Shown: positions 55,182 through 63,829, numbered from the stretch's first letter. The stretch: DNA of 64,000 nt from Saprospiraceae bacterium (GCA_028282725.1 JANQHF010000036.1:1-64000), one strand, 5' to 3'. Numbers and translations are program-made. Notes: generated from the letters alone by a model not told the origin.

Positions 55182-56405
55182 ATGAATGTGGCATTCCAAA
55201 TAGCAAGAAGATATTTATTTGGCAAGAAGAACACGAATGCCATTAATTATATAACGGGTATTTCGGTCTTGGGTATTGCAATTGGTACAGCTGCATTGAT
55301 CCTGATCCTATCGGTGTTCAATGGATTTGAAGCGCTCACCAAAAAACACCTTGATGCCTTTAATCCGGATATCAAGATCACCTCTCGCCTGGGTAAGTTT
55401 TTTGATGAACGTCCTGAATATATGGAACAATTAGGGGCGATCGATGGGGTGCAAAATTTTAGCAAGGTACTTGAAGAGGTAGCACATTTCGAGTACAATT
55501 CGCGTCAGCAAATTGGAATCATCAAAGGCGTGGATAACAATTATTTTGAGGTGGCTGCATTGGATCAAGCGATAAAAAAAGGGAAGGCCACATTGACGGG
55601 TGCGGAAGGTCAGACTTCATCAGTCATCGGAAATGGAGTCTATACCAGTCTGAATATTTCATTAAAGAGCAAGCTGGAATCCTTAAAGATATCTTTACCA
55701 AATCGTAGAAAACGAGGAGCCCTTGACCGTGATTTCAAAACGCGATCACTACACGTGTCGGGGGTGTATTCCATCAGGAGCGAAAAGGCAAATCAATATG
55801 TAATTACCAACTATGATCTGATAGCAGGACTACTGGACATGCGATCAAAGTGTTCGGCAATAGAATTAAAATTGAATCAAAATGCCCCTGTCGGTCGGAT
55901 CAAAAAAGACCTTGAACAAATATTCCCGTCTAATGATTTCCACATTATGGATCGTTTAGAACAGGATGCATCGGTTCTCAAGATCATGAATATAGAAAAA
56001 TGGTCTTCTTACCTGATTTTCTCTTTCACATTGATCCTCATCATCTTCAATGTGATTGGAAGTCTGTGGATGATCGTTCTCGATAAAAAAAAGGACATTG
56101 CTGTCCTTCAATCCTTTGGTGCGAGTAAGCTGACTATTCGAAAAATTTTCGTCTTGGAAGGGGGATTGATCAGCGGCTTGGGCTTTGTGATCGGCGCACT
56201 GCTCTCGCTGGTGGTATATGCATTGCAAAAGACGATTGGTATTATAAATGTCCCTGATGGATTTGATATTACGAGTTATCCCATGGAATTGAAGCTTGCT
56301 GATATTCTGATCATTTTTGTGACGGTAATGGCCATGGGATTCATTGCCTCGTTCCCGGCTGCATGGAGAGCATCGCGGGTAACGGCCTATGTCAGAATGG
56401 AGTAA
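55182..56405 (+). CDS. LolC/LolE-type ABC transporter permease
   Basis: About 407 residues from the ATG at 55182; a TTG at 55170 gives four extra residues. The first helix and its preceding segment (IARRYLFGKKNTNAINYITG, TAALILILSVFNGFEAL) are typical of LolC/E, the lipoprotein-release permeases. A large periplasmic MacB-like domain follows, then three C-terminal helices of the FtsX type (SSYLIFSFTLILIIFNVIGS, SGLGFVIGALLSLVVYAL, ADILIIFVTVMAMGFIASFP). The LolD ATPase is not in the window. It extracts outer-membrane lipoproteins from the inner membrane, suiting the many lipoprotein genes here. The next gene follows after 63 bp. Confidence 0.88.
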   Translation: MNVAFQIARRYLFGKKNTNAINYITGISVLGIAIGTAALILILSVFNGFEALTKKHLDAFNPDIKITSRLGKFFDERPEYMEQLGAIDGVQNFSKVLEEVAHFEYNSRQQIGIIKGVDNNYFEVAALDQAIKKGKATLTGAEGQTSSVIGNGVYTSLNISLKSKLESLKISLPNRRKRGALDRDFKTRSLHVSGVYSIRSEKANQYVITNYDLIAGLLDMRSKCSAIELKLNQNAPVGRIKKDLEQIFPSNDFHIMDRLEQDASVLKIMNIEKWSSYLIFSFTLILIIFNVIGSLWMIVLDKKKDIAVLQSFGASKLTIRKIFVLEGGLISGLGFVIGALLSLVVYALQKTIGIINVPDGFDITSYPMELKLADILIIFVTVMAMGFIASFPAAWRASRVTAYVRME

Positions 56406-56468
56406 AATGGAGAGGCTTACCTGAAAAATCTTCATAAGGCTATATTTGCACTCATTGATTCGGGATTT

Positions 56469-56828
56469 ATGGAAGAATGGCAGTTGGATTTTGAATGGCT
56501 CAGAGTCAGACATTTTGTCAGGAACTCCATGTCACAACAAGGACTTCCGGATCTTCAAATAATGCTCTTGCTGATTGGTATACAGGAATCGAATGTCCTT
56601 AAAACGAAATATTCAAAAGAGGAAAAACAGGATCTGATGCACGTGGCTACATGTCATTTGTTATCCCTTGAAGGATACTATGAGATGACGGGTATTGATG
56701 ATGAAGGATGGCCACATTACCATCAGGTAAGGATCATCCCGGTAGAAGGAGAAAAAGCACAGGAGCGCCTTTTGAAAGAGTGTATCATAAATTATTTTAA
56801 ACCGGAAATATCAAATATTGATCGATAA
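56469..56828 (+). CDS. Conserved hypothetical protein
   Basis: 119 residues, cytosolic, no signal. It opens with WQLDFEWLRVRHFVRNSMSQ, has a middle helix SKEEKQDLMHVATCHLLS and a C-terminal strand region GWPHYHQVRIIPVEGEKAQE. I recall similar proteins in Bacteroidota without an assigned function. The stop lies directly before the ATG of the cyclophilin gene, so it belongs to the same operon of LolC/E-like permease, this gene, two cyclophilins and a kinase. No catalytic motif is evident. Confidence 0.75.
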   Translation: MEEWQLDFEWLRVRHFVRNSMSQQGLPDLQIMLLLIGIQESNVLKTKYSKEEKQDLMHVATCHLLSLEGYYEMTGIDDEGWPHYHQVRIIPVEGEKAQERLLKECIINYFKPEISNIDR

Positions 56829-57479
56829 ATGAAGACAAAATTTACCTTTTATATCATGGTAGTGATCCTGACCTTAACTGCATGTCAGGAAAAAAAATAC
56901 TATGCCGTCATTGAAACGGACTATGGTACGATGAAAGCGGAGTTGTACAATTCAACACCAATTCATCGGGATAATTTTATCAAAATTGCCAATGAAGGCT
57001 ATTATACAGATCTTTTATTCCACCGGGTGATCAGTGGTTTTATGATCCAGGGCGGTGATCCCGATTCTAAAAATGCGCCAGCCGGGCAGCGTCTGGGCAT
57101 GGGTGGCCCGGGATATACGCTTCAAGCAGAAATCGGAGCTCCTCACTTCAAAGGCACACTGGCTGCCGCCAGGACAGGAGGCTCCTCGAATCCGGAGAAA
57201 AGATCGAGTGGATCTCAATTCTACGTCGTTCAAGGGACACGCCAAAGCAGGAATGCTCTTCAGTCAATTGCAAGCCAGAAAGGAATCACCTATAATGAAG
57301 AACAAATCGCAAAGTATGAACAACTAGGAGGCACTCCTATGCTCGATATGGATTATACGGTATTTGGTGAAGTGGTGGAAGGGTTAGATGTCGTGGACAA
57401 GATTGCATCGGTTCAAACGGACAATGCCGATCGACCACTTCAGGACGTGAAAATGAAAATAAGAATAACTACAAGGTAA
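56829..57479 (+). CDS. Cyclophilin-type peptidyl-prolyl isomerase lipoprotein
   Basis: 216 residues. The lipobox LTLTACQE marks a lipoprotein. The cyclophilin fold is clear: YGTMKAELYNSTPIHRDNF, then YTDLLFHRVISGFMIQGGDP with the catalytic Arg, LAAARTGGSSNPEKRSSGSQ in the substrate pocket and YTVFGEVVEGLDVVDKIAS at the end. An insertion (IASQKGITYNEEQIAKYE) replaces the usual loop before the last strands, as in periplasmic Bacteroidota forms. It catalyses Xaa-Pro isomerisation of envelope proteins. The next gene, one base downstream, is a paralogue. Confidence 0.93.
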   Translation: MKTKFTFYIMVVILTLTACQEKKYYAVIETDYGTMKAELYNSTPIHRDNFIKIANEGYYTDLLFHRVISGFMIQGGDPDSKNAPAGQRLGMGGPGYTLQAEIGAPHFKGTLAAARTGGSSNPEKRSSGSQFYVVQGTRQSRNALQSIASQKGITYNEEQIAKYEQLGGTPMLDMDYTVFGEVVEGLDVVDKIASVQTDNADRPLQDVKMKIRITTR

Positions 57480-57480
57480 T

Positions 57481-58377
57481 ATGGCTACAAATGTTGGATG
57501 GATCATATTGCTGATTTTGGTTCTTGTGCTCAGTAGTTGTTCGAGATCTACACTAAATTTTGTTTATACCCCGGACTCAGGGCAGAATGCACCAGCTGAT
57601 TATTCATTCAATGTAGTCGGTGAAGGTTACGATTCATATCATTGGAATTTTGGAGATGGAGCTGAATCCCGTGATAGTTCGACAGAATTCAGGTTTTATT
57701 TGTCCGGCGTTTATGAAATTACTCTTACAGGGAACAGAGGTAAAAAGAAGGATGTAATTAAAAAGGAAATAATTGTGAAAGCACCAGAAAAGTGTATCGT
57801 AAAAATTGAAACATCCCAGGGGGAGATGATCGTTGAGTTATTTGACGACACGCCCAAGCATCGGGATAATTTTATAAAACTCGTTGAAGAGGGTTACTAC
57901 GAGGGTCTTCTCTTTCACAGGGTGATTCAGGGATTTATGGTCCAGGGCGGTGATCCCAATTCTCGCAATGCGCCAGGTAATCAGCCTTTGGGCACCGGCG
58001 GGCCCGGATATCAAATTGATGCGGAGTTTATGCAAAACCGGGCACATGTGAAAGGAGCCCTGGCTGCTGCCCGGATGGGCGATCCGGTCAATCCTGAACG
58101 AAAGTCGTCAGGATCGCAATTTTACATTGTGCAGGGTAGGAGTGTGGATGAGAATTCGATCAATCAATTCGAACAACGCTTAAATATTCAATACCCGGAC
58201 GAGGTACGATCTATGTACCTGGAGAATGGAGGCGTGCCTTTTCTTGATCAGCAGTACACTGTCTTTGGTCAGGTCATCGAAGGTCTGGGTGTCATTGACA
58301 GGATTGCGCAGGCCAATACCAATGCTCAGGACAGACCCCTGGAGGATATTAAAATGTCAATCAGCTTAATCAAGTAA
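57481..58377 (+). CDS. PKD-domain cyclophilin lipoprotein
   Basis: 298 residues. The lipobox LVLSSCSR is followed by a PKD-like domain (about 35-100: YHWNFGDGAESRD, FYLSGVYEITLTG) with the WDFGDG-type motif. A cyclophilin domain then runs from about 108 to the end (GEMIVELFDDTPKHRDNF, GLLFHRVIQGFMVQGGDP, LAAARMGDPVNPERKSSGSQ, YTVFGQVIEGLGVIDRIA). It has the same insertion as the preceding cyclophilin, so the two are tandem duplicates and the PKD domain was gained or lost afterwards. The PKD domain probably serves protein or glycan binding at the envelope. The kinase gene begins 2 bp downstream. Confidence 0.93.
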   Translation: MATNVGWIILLILVLVLSSCSRSTLNFVYTPDSGQNAPADYSFNVVGEGYDSYHWNFGDGAESRDSSTEFRFYLSGVYEITLTGNRGKKKDVIKKEIIVKAPEKCIVKIETSQGEMIVELFDDTPKHRDNFIKLVEEGYYEGLLFHRVIQGFMVQGGDPNSRNAPGNQPLGTGGPGYQIDAEFMQNRAHVKGALAAARMGDPVNPERKSSGSQFYIVQGRSVDENSINQFEQRLNIQYPDEVRSMYLENGGVPFLDQQYTVFGQVIEGLGVIDRIAQANTNAQDRPLEDIKMSISLIK

Positions 58378-58379
58378 AT

Positions 58380-59138
58380 ATGGGAGAGATTCTCGGCATA
58401 GATATAGGCGGGACCGGTATGAAAGCCGCACTTGTGGATACAGATCGGGGCGTATTTCTCAAGGAGAAAATTAAATATGCCACACCTCGCCCCAGTACAC
58501 CGGAAAATGTTTCCAGGGTAATGCGTCAACTGATTAAGGATTTTGATTTTGAAGGAAAAAGATTTGGTTGTGGCTTCCCTTCTATCATCAAAAATAATAT
58601 TTGCTATTCTGCAGCGAATATTGACAAGTCCTGGCTGAAGATCAATTTGTACGAGTACTTTTTGGAAAGGACGGGAAGTCAAATCGTATTTACAAACGAT
58701 GCGGATGCCGCAGCAATAGCCGAAATGAGGTTTGGGAGAGGAAAAGATCGAAAGGGCACAGTGATTTTGTTAACTCTTGGTACAGGGATCGGATCTGGCA
58801 TTTTCCTGGATGGAAAGCTGCTGCCAAATTCGGAATTTGGTCACCTTCTGTATAAAAAAAGCATCTTTGAGCATTATGCATCCAATGGTGCCAGGAAAAA
58901 AAAGGACTTGTCGTGGTCAGAGTGGGGGAAGGAGCTCAATGTTTATTTGAATCATATCGATCATATCATTAGCCCTGATTTGATTATCCTGGGGGGTGGC
59001 GTCAGTAAACACTTCGCCAAGTATGAAGACTATATAGATCTCAATACCGAATTAGTGTCTGCAGCAATGGGTAACGATGCGGGCATTATCGGGGCAGCAA
59101 TACTTGCTGAAGAAAAATTTAGTTCTTCAAATCAATAA
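58380..59138 (+). CDS. ROK-family kinase, polyphosphate glucokinase-like
   Basis: 252 residues. The phosphate-binding motif ILGIDIGGTGMKAALVD starts the protein; FGCGFPSIIKNNIC and FTNDADAAAIAEMRFGRG place the catalytic Asp, and VILLTLGTGIGSGIFLDGKL is the second glycine-rich motif. The absence of the zinc-binding Cys set of many ROK sugar kinases, and the short length, match the strictly polyphosphate-dependent glucokinases (PpgK). It would make glucose-6-phosphate from polyphosphate or ATP. Its last 7 bp overlap the end of the convergent response-regulator gene. The link to the cyclophilins upstream is probably only positional. Confidence 0.85.
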   Translation: MGEILGIDIGGTGMKAALVDTDRGVFLKEKIKYATPRPSTPENVSRVMRQLIKDFDFEGKRFGCGFPSIIKNNICYSAANIDKSWLKINLYEYFLERTGSQIVFTNDADAAAIAEMRFGRGKDRKGTVILLTLGTGIGSGIFLDGKLLPNSEFGHLLYKKSIFEHYASNGARKKKDLSWSEWGKELNVYLNHIDHIISPDLIILGGGVSKHFAKYEDYIDLNTELVSAAMGNDAGIIGAAILAEEKFSSSNQ

Positions 59139-59854
59139 TCATCCACCTCAGTCTTGTCTATTAATCTGAATCCATTACCGTGGATATTGACAATCTCGAG
59201 GTTTTCATCCTTCTTTAGGTACTTTCTCAACTTTGTTACAAAGACGTCCATGCTGCGAGCTGTGAAGTAATTGTCTTCTTCCCAAATTTCAACCAATGCC
59301 TGTGATCTGGGCAATACATCGTTTTTATGAAGACAAAATAATCGCAGGAGATGGGCTTCCTTGGGAGAAAGTTTGTCTTTCTCCTTGACTCCTTCCGGAT
59401 CAAATGTCAGAATTCTCAAGGGATAGTTGAAGACATAATTTCCGATAATAAATTCTTTTTGCGTGCTCTCAGGTTGTGGCACGGATGTGCTTCTCTTCAA
59501 AACGGCCTGGACGCGATAAAGAAGCTCTTCACTATTGAATGGCTTAGTAATGTAGTCGTCTGCTCCTATCTTAAACCCATCGATAACATCTTCTTTCAAG
59601 GATTTGGCGGTTAAAAATATAATAGGAACGTCAGAATTATCTTCTTTGATTTCTCGTGCAAGTGTAAAGCCGTCTTTTTTAGGCATCATTACATCGAGAA
59701 TACAAAGGTCAAAATTTCCATTCTTGTACGTATCAAGACCAGCTTCACCATCAGTTGCCAGAGTGACATCATATTGATGCATTTCCAAGTATGATCTTAA
59801 GACATCACCAAAATTTCTGTCGTCTTCTACTAATAAAATCTTCTGTTGAGGCAT
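59132..59854 (-). CDS. OmpR-family response regulator (RprY-like)
   Basis: 240 residues. Receiver domain: acidic pair in LLVEDDRNFG, phospho-acceptor Asp54 in CILDVMMPKKDG, Thr82 in LTAKS and Lys104 in ITKPFNSEE. The C-terminal winged-helix effector domain has LSPKEAHLLRLFCLHKND and SMDVFVTKLRKYLKKDENLE with the final HGNGFRL. The architecture matches RprY and similar Bacteroidota regulators. It follows the sensor kinase gene by 80 bp on the same strand and is very likely its partner. A direct-repeat site upstream of the kinase gene may be its own binding site. Confidence 0.93.
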   Translation of the reverse strand: MPQQKILLVEDDRNFGDVLRSYLEMHQYDVTLATDGEAGLDTYKNGNFDLCILDVMMPKKDGFTLAREIKEDNSDVPIIFLTAKSLKEDVIDGFKIGADDYITKPFNSEELLYRVQAVLKRSTSVPQPESTQKEFIIGNYVFNYPLRILTFDPEGVKEKDKLSPKEAHLLRLFCLHKNDVLPRSQALVEIWEEDNYFTARSMDVFVTKLRKYLKKDENLEIVNIHGNGFRLIDKTEVDDY

Positions 59855-59934
59855 CGAAGTACATTTAAGTATTTATATTAAGATGTGAAAAATGATAATT
59901 GGTCACCTGGTTTTTTAACATTTTTCTCAAGTAT

Positions 59935-61371
59935 TTATTTCGAAGGAGTTATACCATTCGGAAAAAACAGCCTAAAGGTACTTCCTTTCCCCTGTTCACT
60001 CTCTACTGATATCTTGCCTTTATGAGCATCAACAATTGCTTTCACATAGCTCAATCCCAGTCCAAACCCCTTTACATCATGCAGGTTTCCAGTACTAACA
60101 CGATAAAACTTCTCAAAAATTTTCTTTAAGTCATCCTTGCTCATTCCAATTCCACGATCAGAAATGGCCACCTCCACACCATTTTTTGCATCTGAAGTTT
60201 CAATTTCGATTTCAGGAGCCCTTTCCGAATACTTAATAGCATTGTCGATCAAGTTATGCAATACATTGCTGATATGATTTTCATCGCCATAAATATTCGC
60301 CCGATTTGATTTCAGATAGGCATTGATATGACCTCCTCTTTTGTTGATTCTGAGTCTTGAATTCTCCATGGCAGTATTCACCAGGTCATTTAGATTCAGC
60401 GAAACAATTTTTAATTGAAAGTCCTTTTTATCCAATCTTGCTATTTGAAGGACCTTCTCGACCTGGTTCAGCATGCGCCGGTTCTCCTGCTTGATAATAT
60501 CTGCATATCGTTCGATCATATCCGGCTTCGACTTCACCATTGGATTGTTGATAGAGTCGGCAGCCAGTGAAATGGTCGCTATTGGTGTCTTGAATTCATG
60601 AGTCATATTATTGATGAAATCCGTTTTCATCAAAGAAACCTTTTTCTGAGTTAATATTACATTAATCGTATATACGAAGCAGAATAAGATCAACCCTGTC
60701 AATAAAATCGAACTGATCAATGCAGGTAATATGGATTTGATGAGAAATGAGGTCTTCTTCGGGAAAAATACACGTAGGGATCCGGCTGGTTCAGATCCTT
60801 CGCTATCAAATAGGTTGACCTGGTGCATTGATTTTACCAAGTTCTTCGCCATACCCATATCACTCATTTGTGTCTCGCCGATATTGACATTATAGTTTCC
60901 ATTGGTCAGTATGAAATCATTAATTTCATTGGAAAAGACACCAAAATCATAATCGAGCTTGATTCCTTGGTTTTCCAATTCTATCCGCAGATCACGCTTC
61001 AAGTCCGAACCAGATATGGATTGCAGTGCCACTTCGGGTTTGATCAACCAGGCCGTATTTGCAATTTGTGCCTGTAATTGTTCACGCATGTATTCGCTGA
61101 GTGATGGAGTCAATATTTTTTCAAGAGGATCCTTATCTACCTTGAAGAATGAATTATCATTGGTATTCAGTGTTTTGTTGAAATTTTCCCACTGGCTTGC
61201 CTTATCCTCTATGTTTTGCTTGACCCGGTTAAGTGCCAGGATGACGCGATCATTAAAATTGAGCGCATTCAGATCAATTCCTTTCTTCAACCAATAAAAT
61301 TGGATCATACTGATGCCCATGAGTGCTACACTCATCAGGATCATAATGATTTGAATCGTTCGCTTATTCAT
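59935..61371 (-). CDS. Sensor histidine kinase (RprX-like)
   Basis: 478 residues. Two membrane helices (about 7-28 and 218-240) bracket a periplasmic sensor domain of about 190 residues with no recognised ligand-binding motif. Then come the dimerisation helix with the phospho-acceptor His near 257 (NNMTHEFKTPIATI), the N-box HNLIDNAIKYSE, and the G boxes DRGIGMSKDDLKKIFEKFYR and GFGLGLSYVKAIVDAHKG. The kinase catalyses autophosphorylation and transfer to the downstream regulator; the signal is unknown. Its promoter lies in the 132-bp gap facing the PDZ-protein gene. Confidence 0.93.
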   Translation of the reverse strand: MNKRTIQIIMILMSVALMGISMIQFYWLKKGIDLNALNFNDRVILALNRVKQNIEDKASQWENFNKTLNTNDNSFFKVDKDPLEKILTPSLSEYMREQLQAQIANTAWLIKPEVALQSISGSDLKRDLRIELENQGIKLDYDFGVFSNEINDFILTNGNYNVNIGETQMSDMGMAKNLVKSMHQVNLFDSEGSEPAGSLRVFFPKKTSFLIKSILPALISSILLTGLILFCFVYTINVILTQKKVSLMKTDFINNMTHEFKTPIATISLAADSINNPMVKSKPDMIERYADIIKQENRRMLNQVEKVLQIARLDKKDFQLKIVSLNLNDLVNTAMENSRLRINKRGGHINAYLKSNRANIYGDENHISNVLHNLIDNAIKYSERAPEIEIETSDAKNGVEVAISDRGIGMSKDDLKKIFEKFYRVSTGNLHDVKGFGLGLSYVKAIVDAHKGKISVESEQGKGSTFRLFFPNGITPSK

Positions 61372-61421
61372 TGATGATTTAAAGTACTAAATAAGGCTAG
61401 TGGAGAGGTAAATAAAAGTCG

Positions 61422-61439
61422 TTTAACTAGGTTTTAACT
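61422..61439. promoter_or_regulatory. Direct repeat, possible response-regulator binding site
   Basis: TTTAACT occurs at 61422-61428 and again at 61433-61439, a period of 11 bp. OmpR-type regulators bind two half-sites in direct orientation about one helical turn apart. The site sits in the divergent promoter gap between the sensor-kinase gene and the PDZ-protein gene, 51 bp from the first and 65 bp from the second start. Confidence 0.4.
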
Positions 61440-61503
61440 GATAATTAGTAAAATCATAATTGCTGTTGAATTAATTTTACCCTCCCGAAAAATAAGCGTA
61501 AAA

Positions 61504-62484
61504 ATGAAAAAAATGTCATCTCAATTTATTCTTTCCTTCTTAATCCTCAGTTTCGCCTGCCTCTCGTTGAGCGCTCAAAAAGGAGAAGATGAAAAGGAAA
61601 TCATCATTATCGAGAAGGTTCAGGATGAACAAGGAAATATAATTTCCAAACAGACCAAAAGATTTTCAGGGAAATATACTGAAGAGGAAATACAGGAAAT
61701 AATTGGTGAAAATGACTATCCCATGGAAAGGTCATATGACCTCGAGGGCTTGGGTTTTGGCGATAATCTAAGGGACTTGTTTGGCCCTGCTCAAAGTGGT
61801 CGACCCACGATTGGCGTCAACTTGAATTTTGACGACGGTATGGCTACTGTAGATAAGGTTTTCAGGGGTTCAGGTGCTGAAAAAGCTGATATAAGAAAAG
61901 GAGATGAAATACTTTCCCTGAATGGTGTGGCTATTTCTTCCATTGATGATATTTACGAAATCCTGGATCAAAAAGAAAAAGGAGATGTGGTCAAGATTGT
62001 AATTTTCAGGGATGGGGATGAAATGGGAAAAGAGGTAGTATTAGGTACAGGTGGCGCGAATAATTTTTTCTTTGAGTTTCCTGAAGAAGGAGGATATCGT
62101 CTCTTTGGTGATCGATTTGAATTGGATTCTTTATTCCGCGATTTAAGAGGAAGAGACGATTTATGGCCGAGATTAGATGATAATCTTTACAGGGGTCAAC
62201 GGTTTGACTTTGGTGAATTAAAAAGAAAAGAAGCCCCTCCTTCTTTGGGCATTTTCCTGGAAGAAGGACAACCTAAGGTCATCATTGCGGAAGTCATTGA
62301 AGACAGTCCTGCGGATAAGGCCGGGTTGCGGACAGGAGACTTCATCCTGCGGATGGATGATAATGTGGTCACTTCATTTTATGAAGTAAAGGCATACATG
62401 AACACAAAATATCGGGGAGAAGAAATTTCCCTTGAAATCGAACGTCGCGGTCGCCCTATGACAATAGTGGTGCTGCTGGACTAA
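61504..62484 (+). CDS. Secreted protein with two PDZ domains
   Basis: 326 residues. A signal peptide (ending SLSAQK) precedes a charged segment rich in Glu and Lys. PDZ 1 covers about 98-175 (TIGVNLNFDDGMATVDKVFR, GAEKADIRKGDEILSLNGVA) and PDZ 2 about 247-326 (PSLGIFLEEG, IEDSPADKAGLRTGDFILRM). There is no protease domain, so it is not DegP/HtrA; it probably binds C-termini or exposed strands of periplasmic proteins. It is divergent from the two-component system and could be one of its targets, as envelope stress genes often are. That is inference. Confidence 0.85.
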   Translation: MKKMSSQFILSFLILSFACLSLSAQKGEDEKEIIIIEKVQDEQGNIISKQTKRFSGKYTEEEIQEIIGENDYPMERSYDLEGLGFGDNLRDLFGPAQSGRPTIGVNLNFDDGMATVDKVFRGSGAEKADIRKGDEILSLNGVAISSIDDIYEILDQKEKGDVVKIVIFRDGDEMGKEVVLGTGGANNFFFEFPEEGGYRLFGDRFELDSLFRDLRGRDDLWPRLDDNLYRGQRFDFGELKRKEAPPSLGIFLEEGQPKVIIAEVIEDSPADKAGLRTGDFILRMDDNVVTSFYEVKAYMNTKYRGEEISLEIERRGRPMTIVVLLD

Positions 62485-62505
62485 TACTCTGCCTTTTAGC
62501 GAGCC

Positions 62506-62658
62506 TCAATGCTTAGTTGACCTGCCGCTTTTTCTCAGTGCCTCTGTTAGAATATATTCTATTTGACCATTGATGCTGCGAAACTCATCTGCCGCCCATT
62601 TCTCTAAGGCTTTCATGGTATCTTCATTCACACGAAGGACAAACTTCTTCTTGCTCAT
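62506..62658 (-). CDS. Arc-type ribbon-helix-helix DNA-binding protein
   Basis: About 50 residues from the ATG at 62658; the longer frame from 62733 overlaps the SPFH gene and is rejected. MSKKKFVLRVNEDTMKALEKW gives the DNA-contacting beta-strand (KKFVLRV) and first helix, and EFRSINGQIEYILTEALRKSG the second helix with the conserved SINxxIexiL pattern of the Arc family. It should bind DNA as a dimer of dimers. The gene starts 20 bp behind the SPFH gene; the inverted repeat upstream of that gene is a possible operator. The small basic tail is GRSTKH. Confidence 0.8.
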   Translation of the reverse strand: MSKKKFVLRVNEDTMKALEKWAADEFRSINGQIEYILTEALRKSGRSTKH

Positions 62659-62678
62659 TTCATTCGAAATTGTAGGCT

Positions 62679-63539
62679 TTAAGTGTGCAAGGTGCCTGTA
62701 TTCAATACAGGAGTAGCTTCCTTGTCCGAGCACAGGATGACCATTAGATTAGAAACCATGGCTGCCTTCTTTTCTTCATCGAGATGGATGATTTCTTTGG
62801 CAGAAAGTTCTTCCAAAGCATTTTCCACCATGCTGACGGCTCCTTCGACTATTTTCAATCTTGCTGCAACAATAGCCTCGGCTTGCTGTCTTTTTAACAT
62901 TGCATTGGCAATTTCAGGAGCATAGGCCAGGTATCCGATTCGCGCTTCGATCACTTCAATTCCGGCAATGGTCAGTCGGTCGTCCAATTCTTTTTCCAGG
63001 GCATCGTTTACCTCTCCTACGTTGGACCTCAGTGTGGTTTCTTTCTGGGAATCATCAAAATTGTCATATGAATAAAGCCCGGCCAATTTTCGTACCGCCG
63101 CATCTGTCTGAACCTTTACGAAGCTTTCATAATTGTCTACTTCAAATGCGGCACGGTAGGTTTCGTCCACACGCCATACCAGAATAACCGAGATCAATAT
63201 TGGGTTGCCCCTTTTATCATTTACCTTGACGCGTTCGCTGTCAAAATTCCTGGCTCTCAGTGAAATTTTCTTTTTGCGAAAAAATGGATTTACCCATAAA
63301 AATCCGTTGTCCTTGATTGTACCGACATATTTGCCAAAAAATGTAAGTACACGGGATTGATTGGGGTAGATAATCATTAATCCGCTCCCTATAAACAGGG
63401 CAAGTGCAATCGCAAGGAAAAAGACAAGTGGATAGGCAAAGTCATTACCAAAATTAAAGTAAATACCACCGACAATAATGATGATTATCAGTGTCAGGTA
63501 GAGGAATCCCGGTTGCGCTTTTCTTAGTGTTTCTTTCAT
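62679..63539 (-). CDS. SPFH/band-7 domain membrane protein
   Basis: 286 residues. Two hydrophobic stretches near the N-terminus (about 13-30 and 34-55) are followed by the SPFH domain: NQSRVLTFFGKYVGTIKDNG, WVNPFFRKKKISLRARNFDS, KRGNPILISVILVWRVDET, FVKVQTDAAVRKLAGLYSYD. Then come the helical AEAIVAARLKIVEGAVSMVE and a C-terminal part. This is the flotillin/slipin-like group whose bacterial members organise membrane microdomains or hold proteases. Its pairing with a small Arc-type regulator recurs in other bacteria, as I remember. There is no NfeD-type partner here. It has an inverted repeat in its promoter region. Confidence 0.9.
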   Translation of the reverse strand: MKETLRKAQPGFLYLTLIIIIIVGGIYFNFGNDFAYPLVFFLAIALALFIGSGLMIIYPNQSRVLTFFGKYVGTIKDNGFLWVNPFFRKKKISLRARNFDSERVKVNDKRGNPILISVILVWRVDETYRAAFEVDNYESFVKVQTDAAVRKLAGLYSYDNFDDSQKETTLRSNVGEVNDALEKELDDRLTIAGIEVIEARIGYLAYAPEIANAMLKRQQAEAIVAARLKIVEGAVSMVENALEELSAKEIIHLDEEKKAAMVSNLMVILCSDKEATPVLNTGTLHT

Positions 63540-63555
63540 GATTCATAGTATAAAT

Positions 63556-63576
63556 ATGATATCAATATAATATCAT
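63556..63576. promoter_or_regulatory. Inverted repeat upstream of the SPFH/Arc operon
   Basis: ATGATAT (63556-63562) and ATATCAT (63570-63576) flank a 7-bp centre. The site lies 17 bp upstream of the SPFH start codon, where a repressor would block transcription. The Arc-type protein encoded in the same operon is the obvious candidate binder. Confidence 0.4.
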
Positions 63577-63665
63577 TTTGAATCATCTATTCATCTTTTC
63601 GACCAAGTGGTAAAAACACTTGACGAAAGACTCAATTGGCAGGAATGTGTATGAGAAGTTGCTTT

Positions 63666-63740
63666 TGTCATGCTGAGTGAAGTAAGAAAGTTCATTCGAT
63701 TTGTGGAGTTATTCTTGTCATTTCGAGTGAAACGAGAAAG
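63666..63740 (+). repeat. Two REP-like units
   Basis: TGTCATGCTGAGTGAAGTAA begins at 63666 and TGTCATTTCGAGTGAAACGA at 63716, 50 bp apart, each followed by GAAAGT. Such TGTCAT..GAGTGAA units are common dispersed intergenic repeats in Bacteroidota genomes. The ORF that crosses them is not a gene. Confidence 0.65.
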
Positions 63741-63794
63741 TCTTTTCGACCCATGTCCTGACATGGAATCGTCAGGAGACCGAAGGGAGTGGAG

Positions 63795-63829
63795 AAAAAA
63801 AAGAGCGGCATACCCCCCAGTAGCCGCTC
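63795..63829 (-). terminator. Rho-independent terminator, minus strand
   Basis: GAGCGGC (63823-63829 on the minus strand) pairs with GCCGCTC (63803-63809), 13-nt loop with six G, followed by T8 (63795-63802). A textbook intrinsic terminator for transcription running leftward from beyond 63830. Confidence 0.8.
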
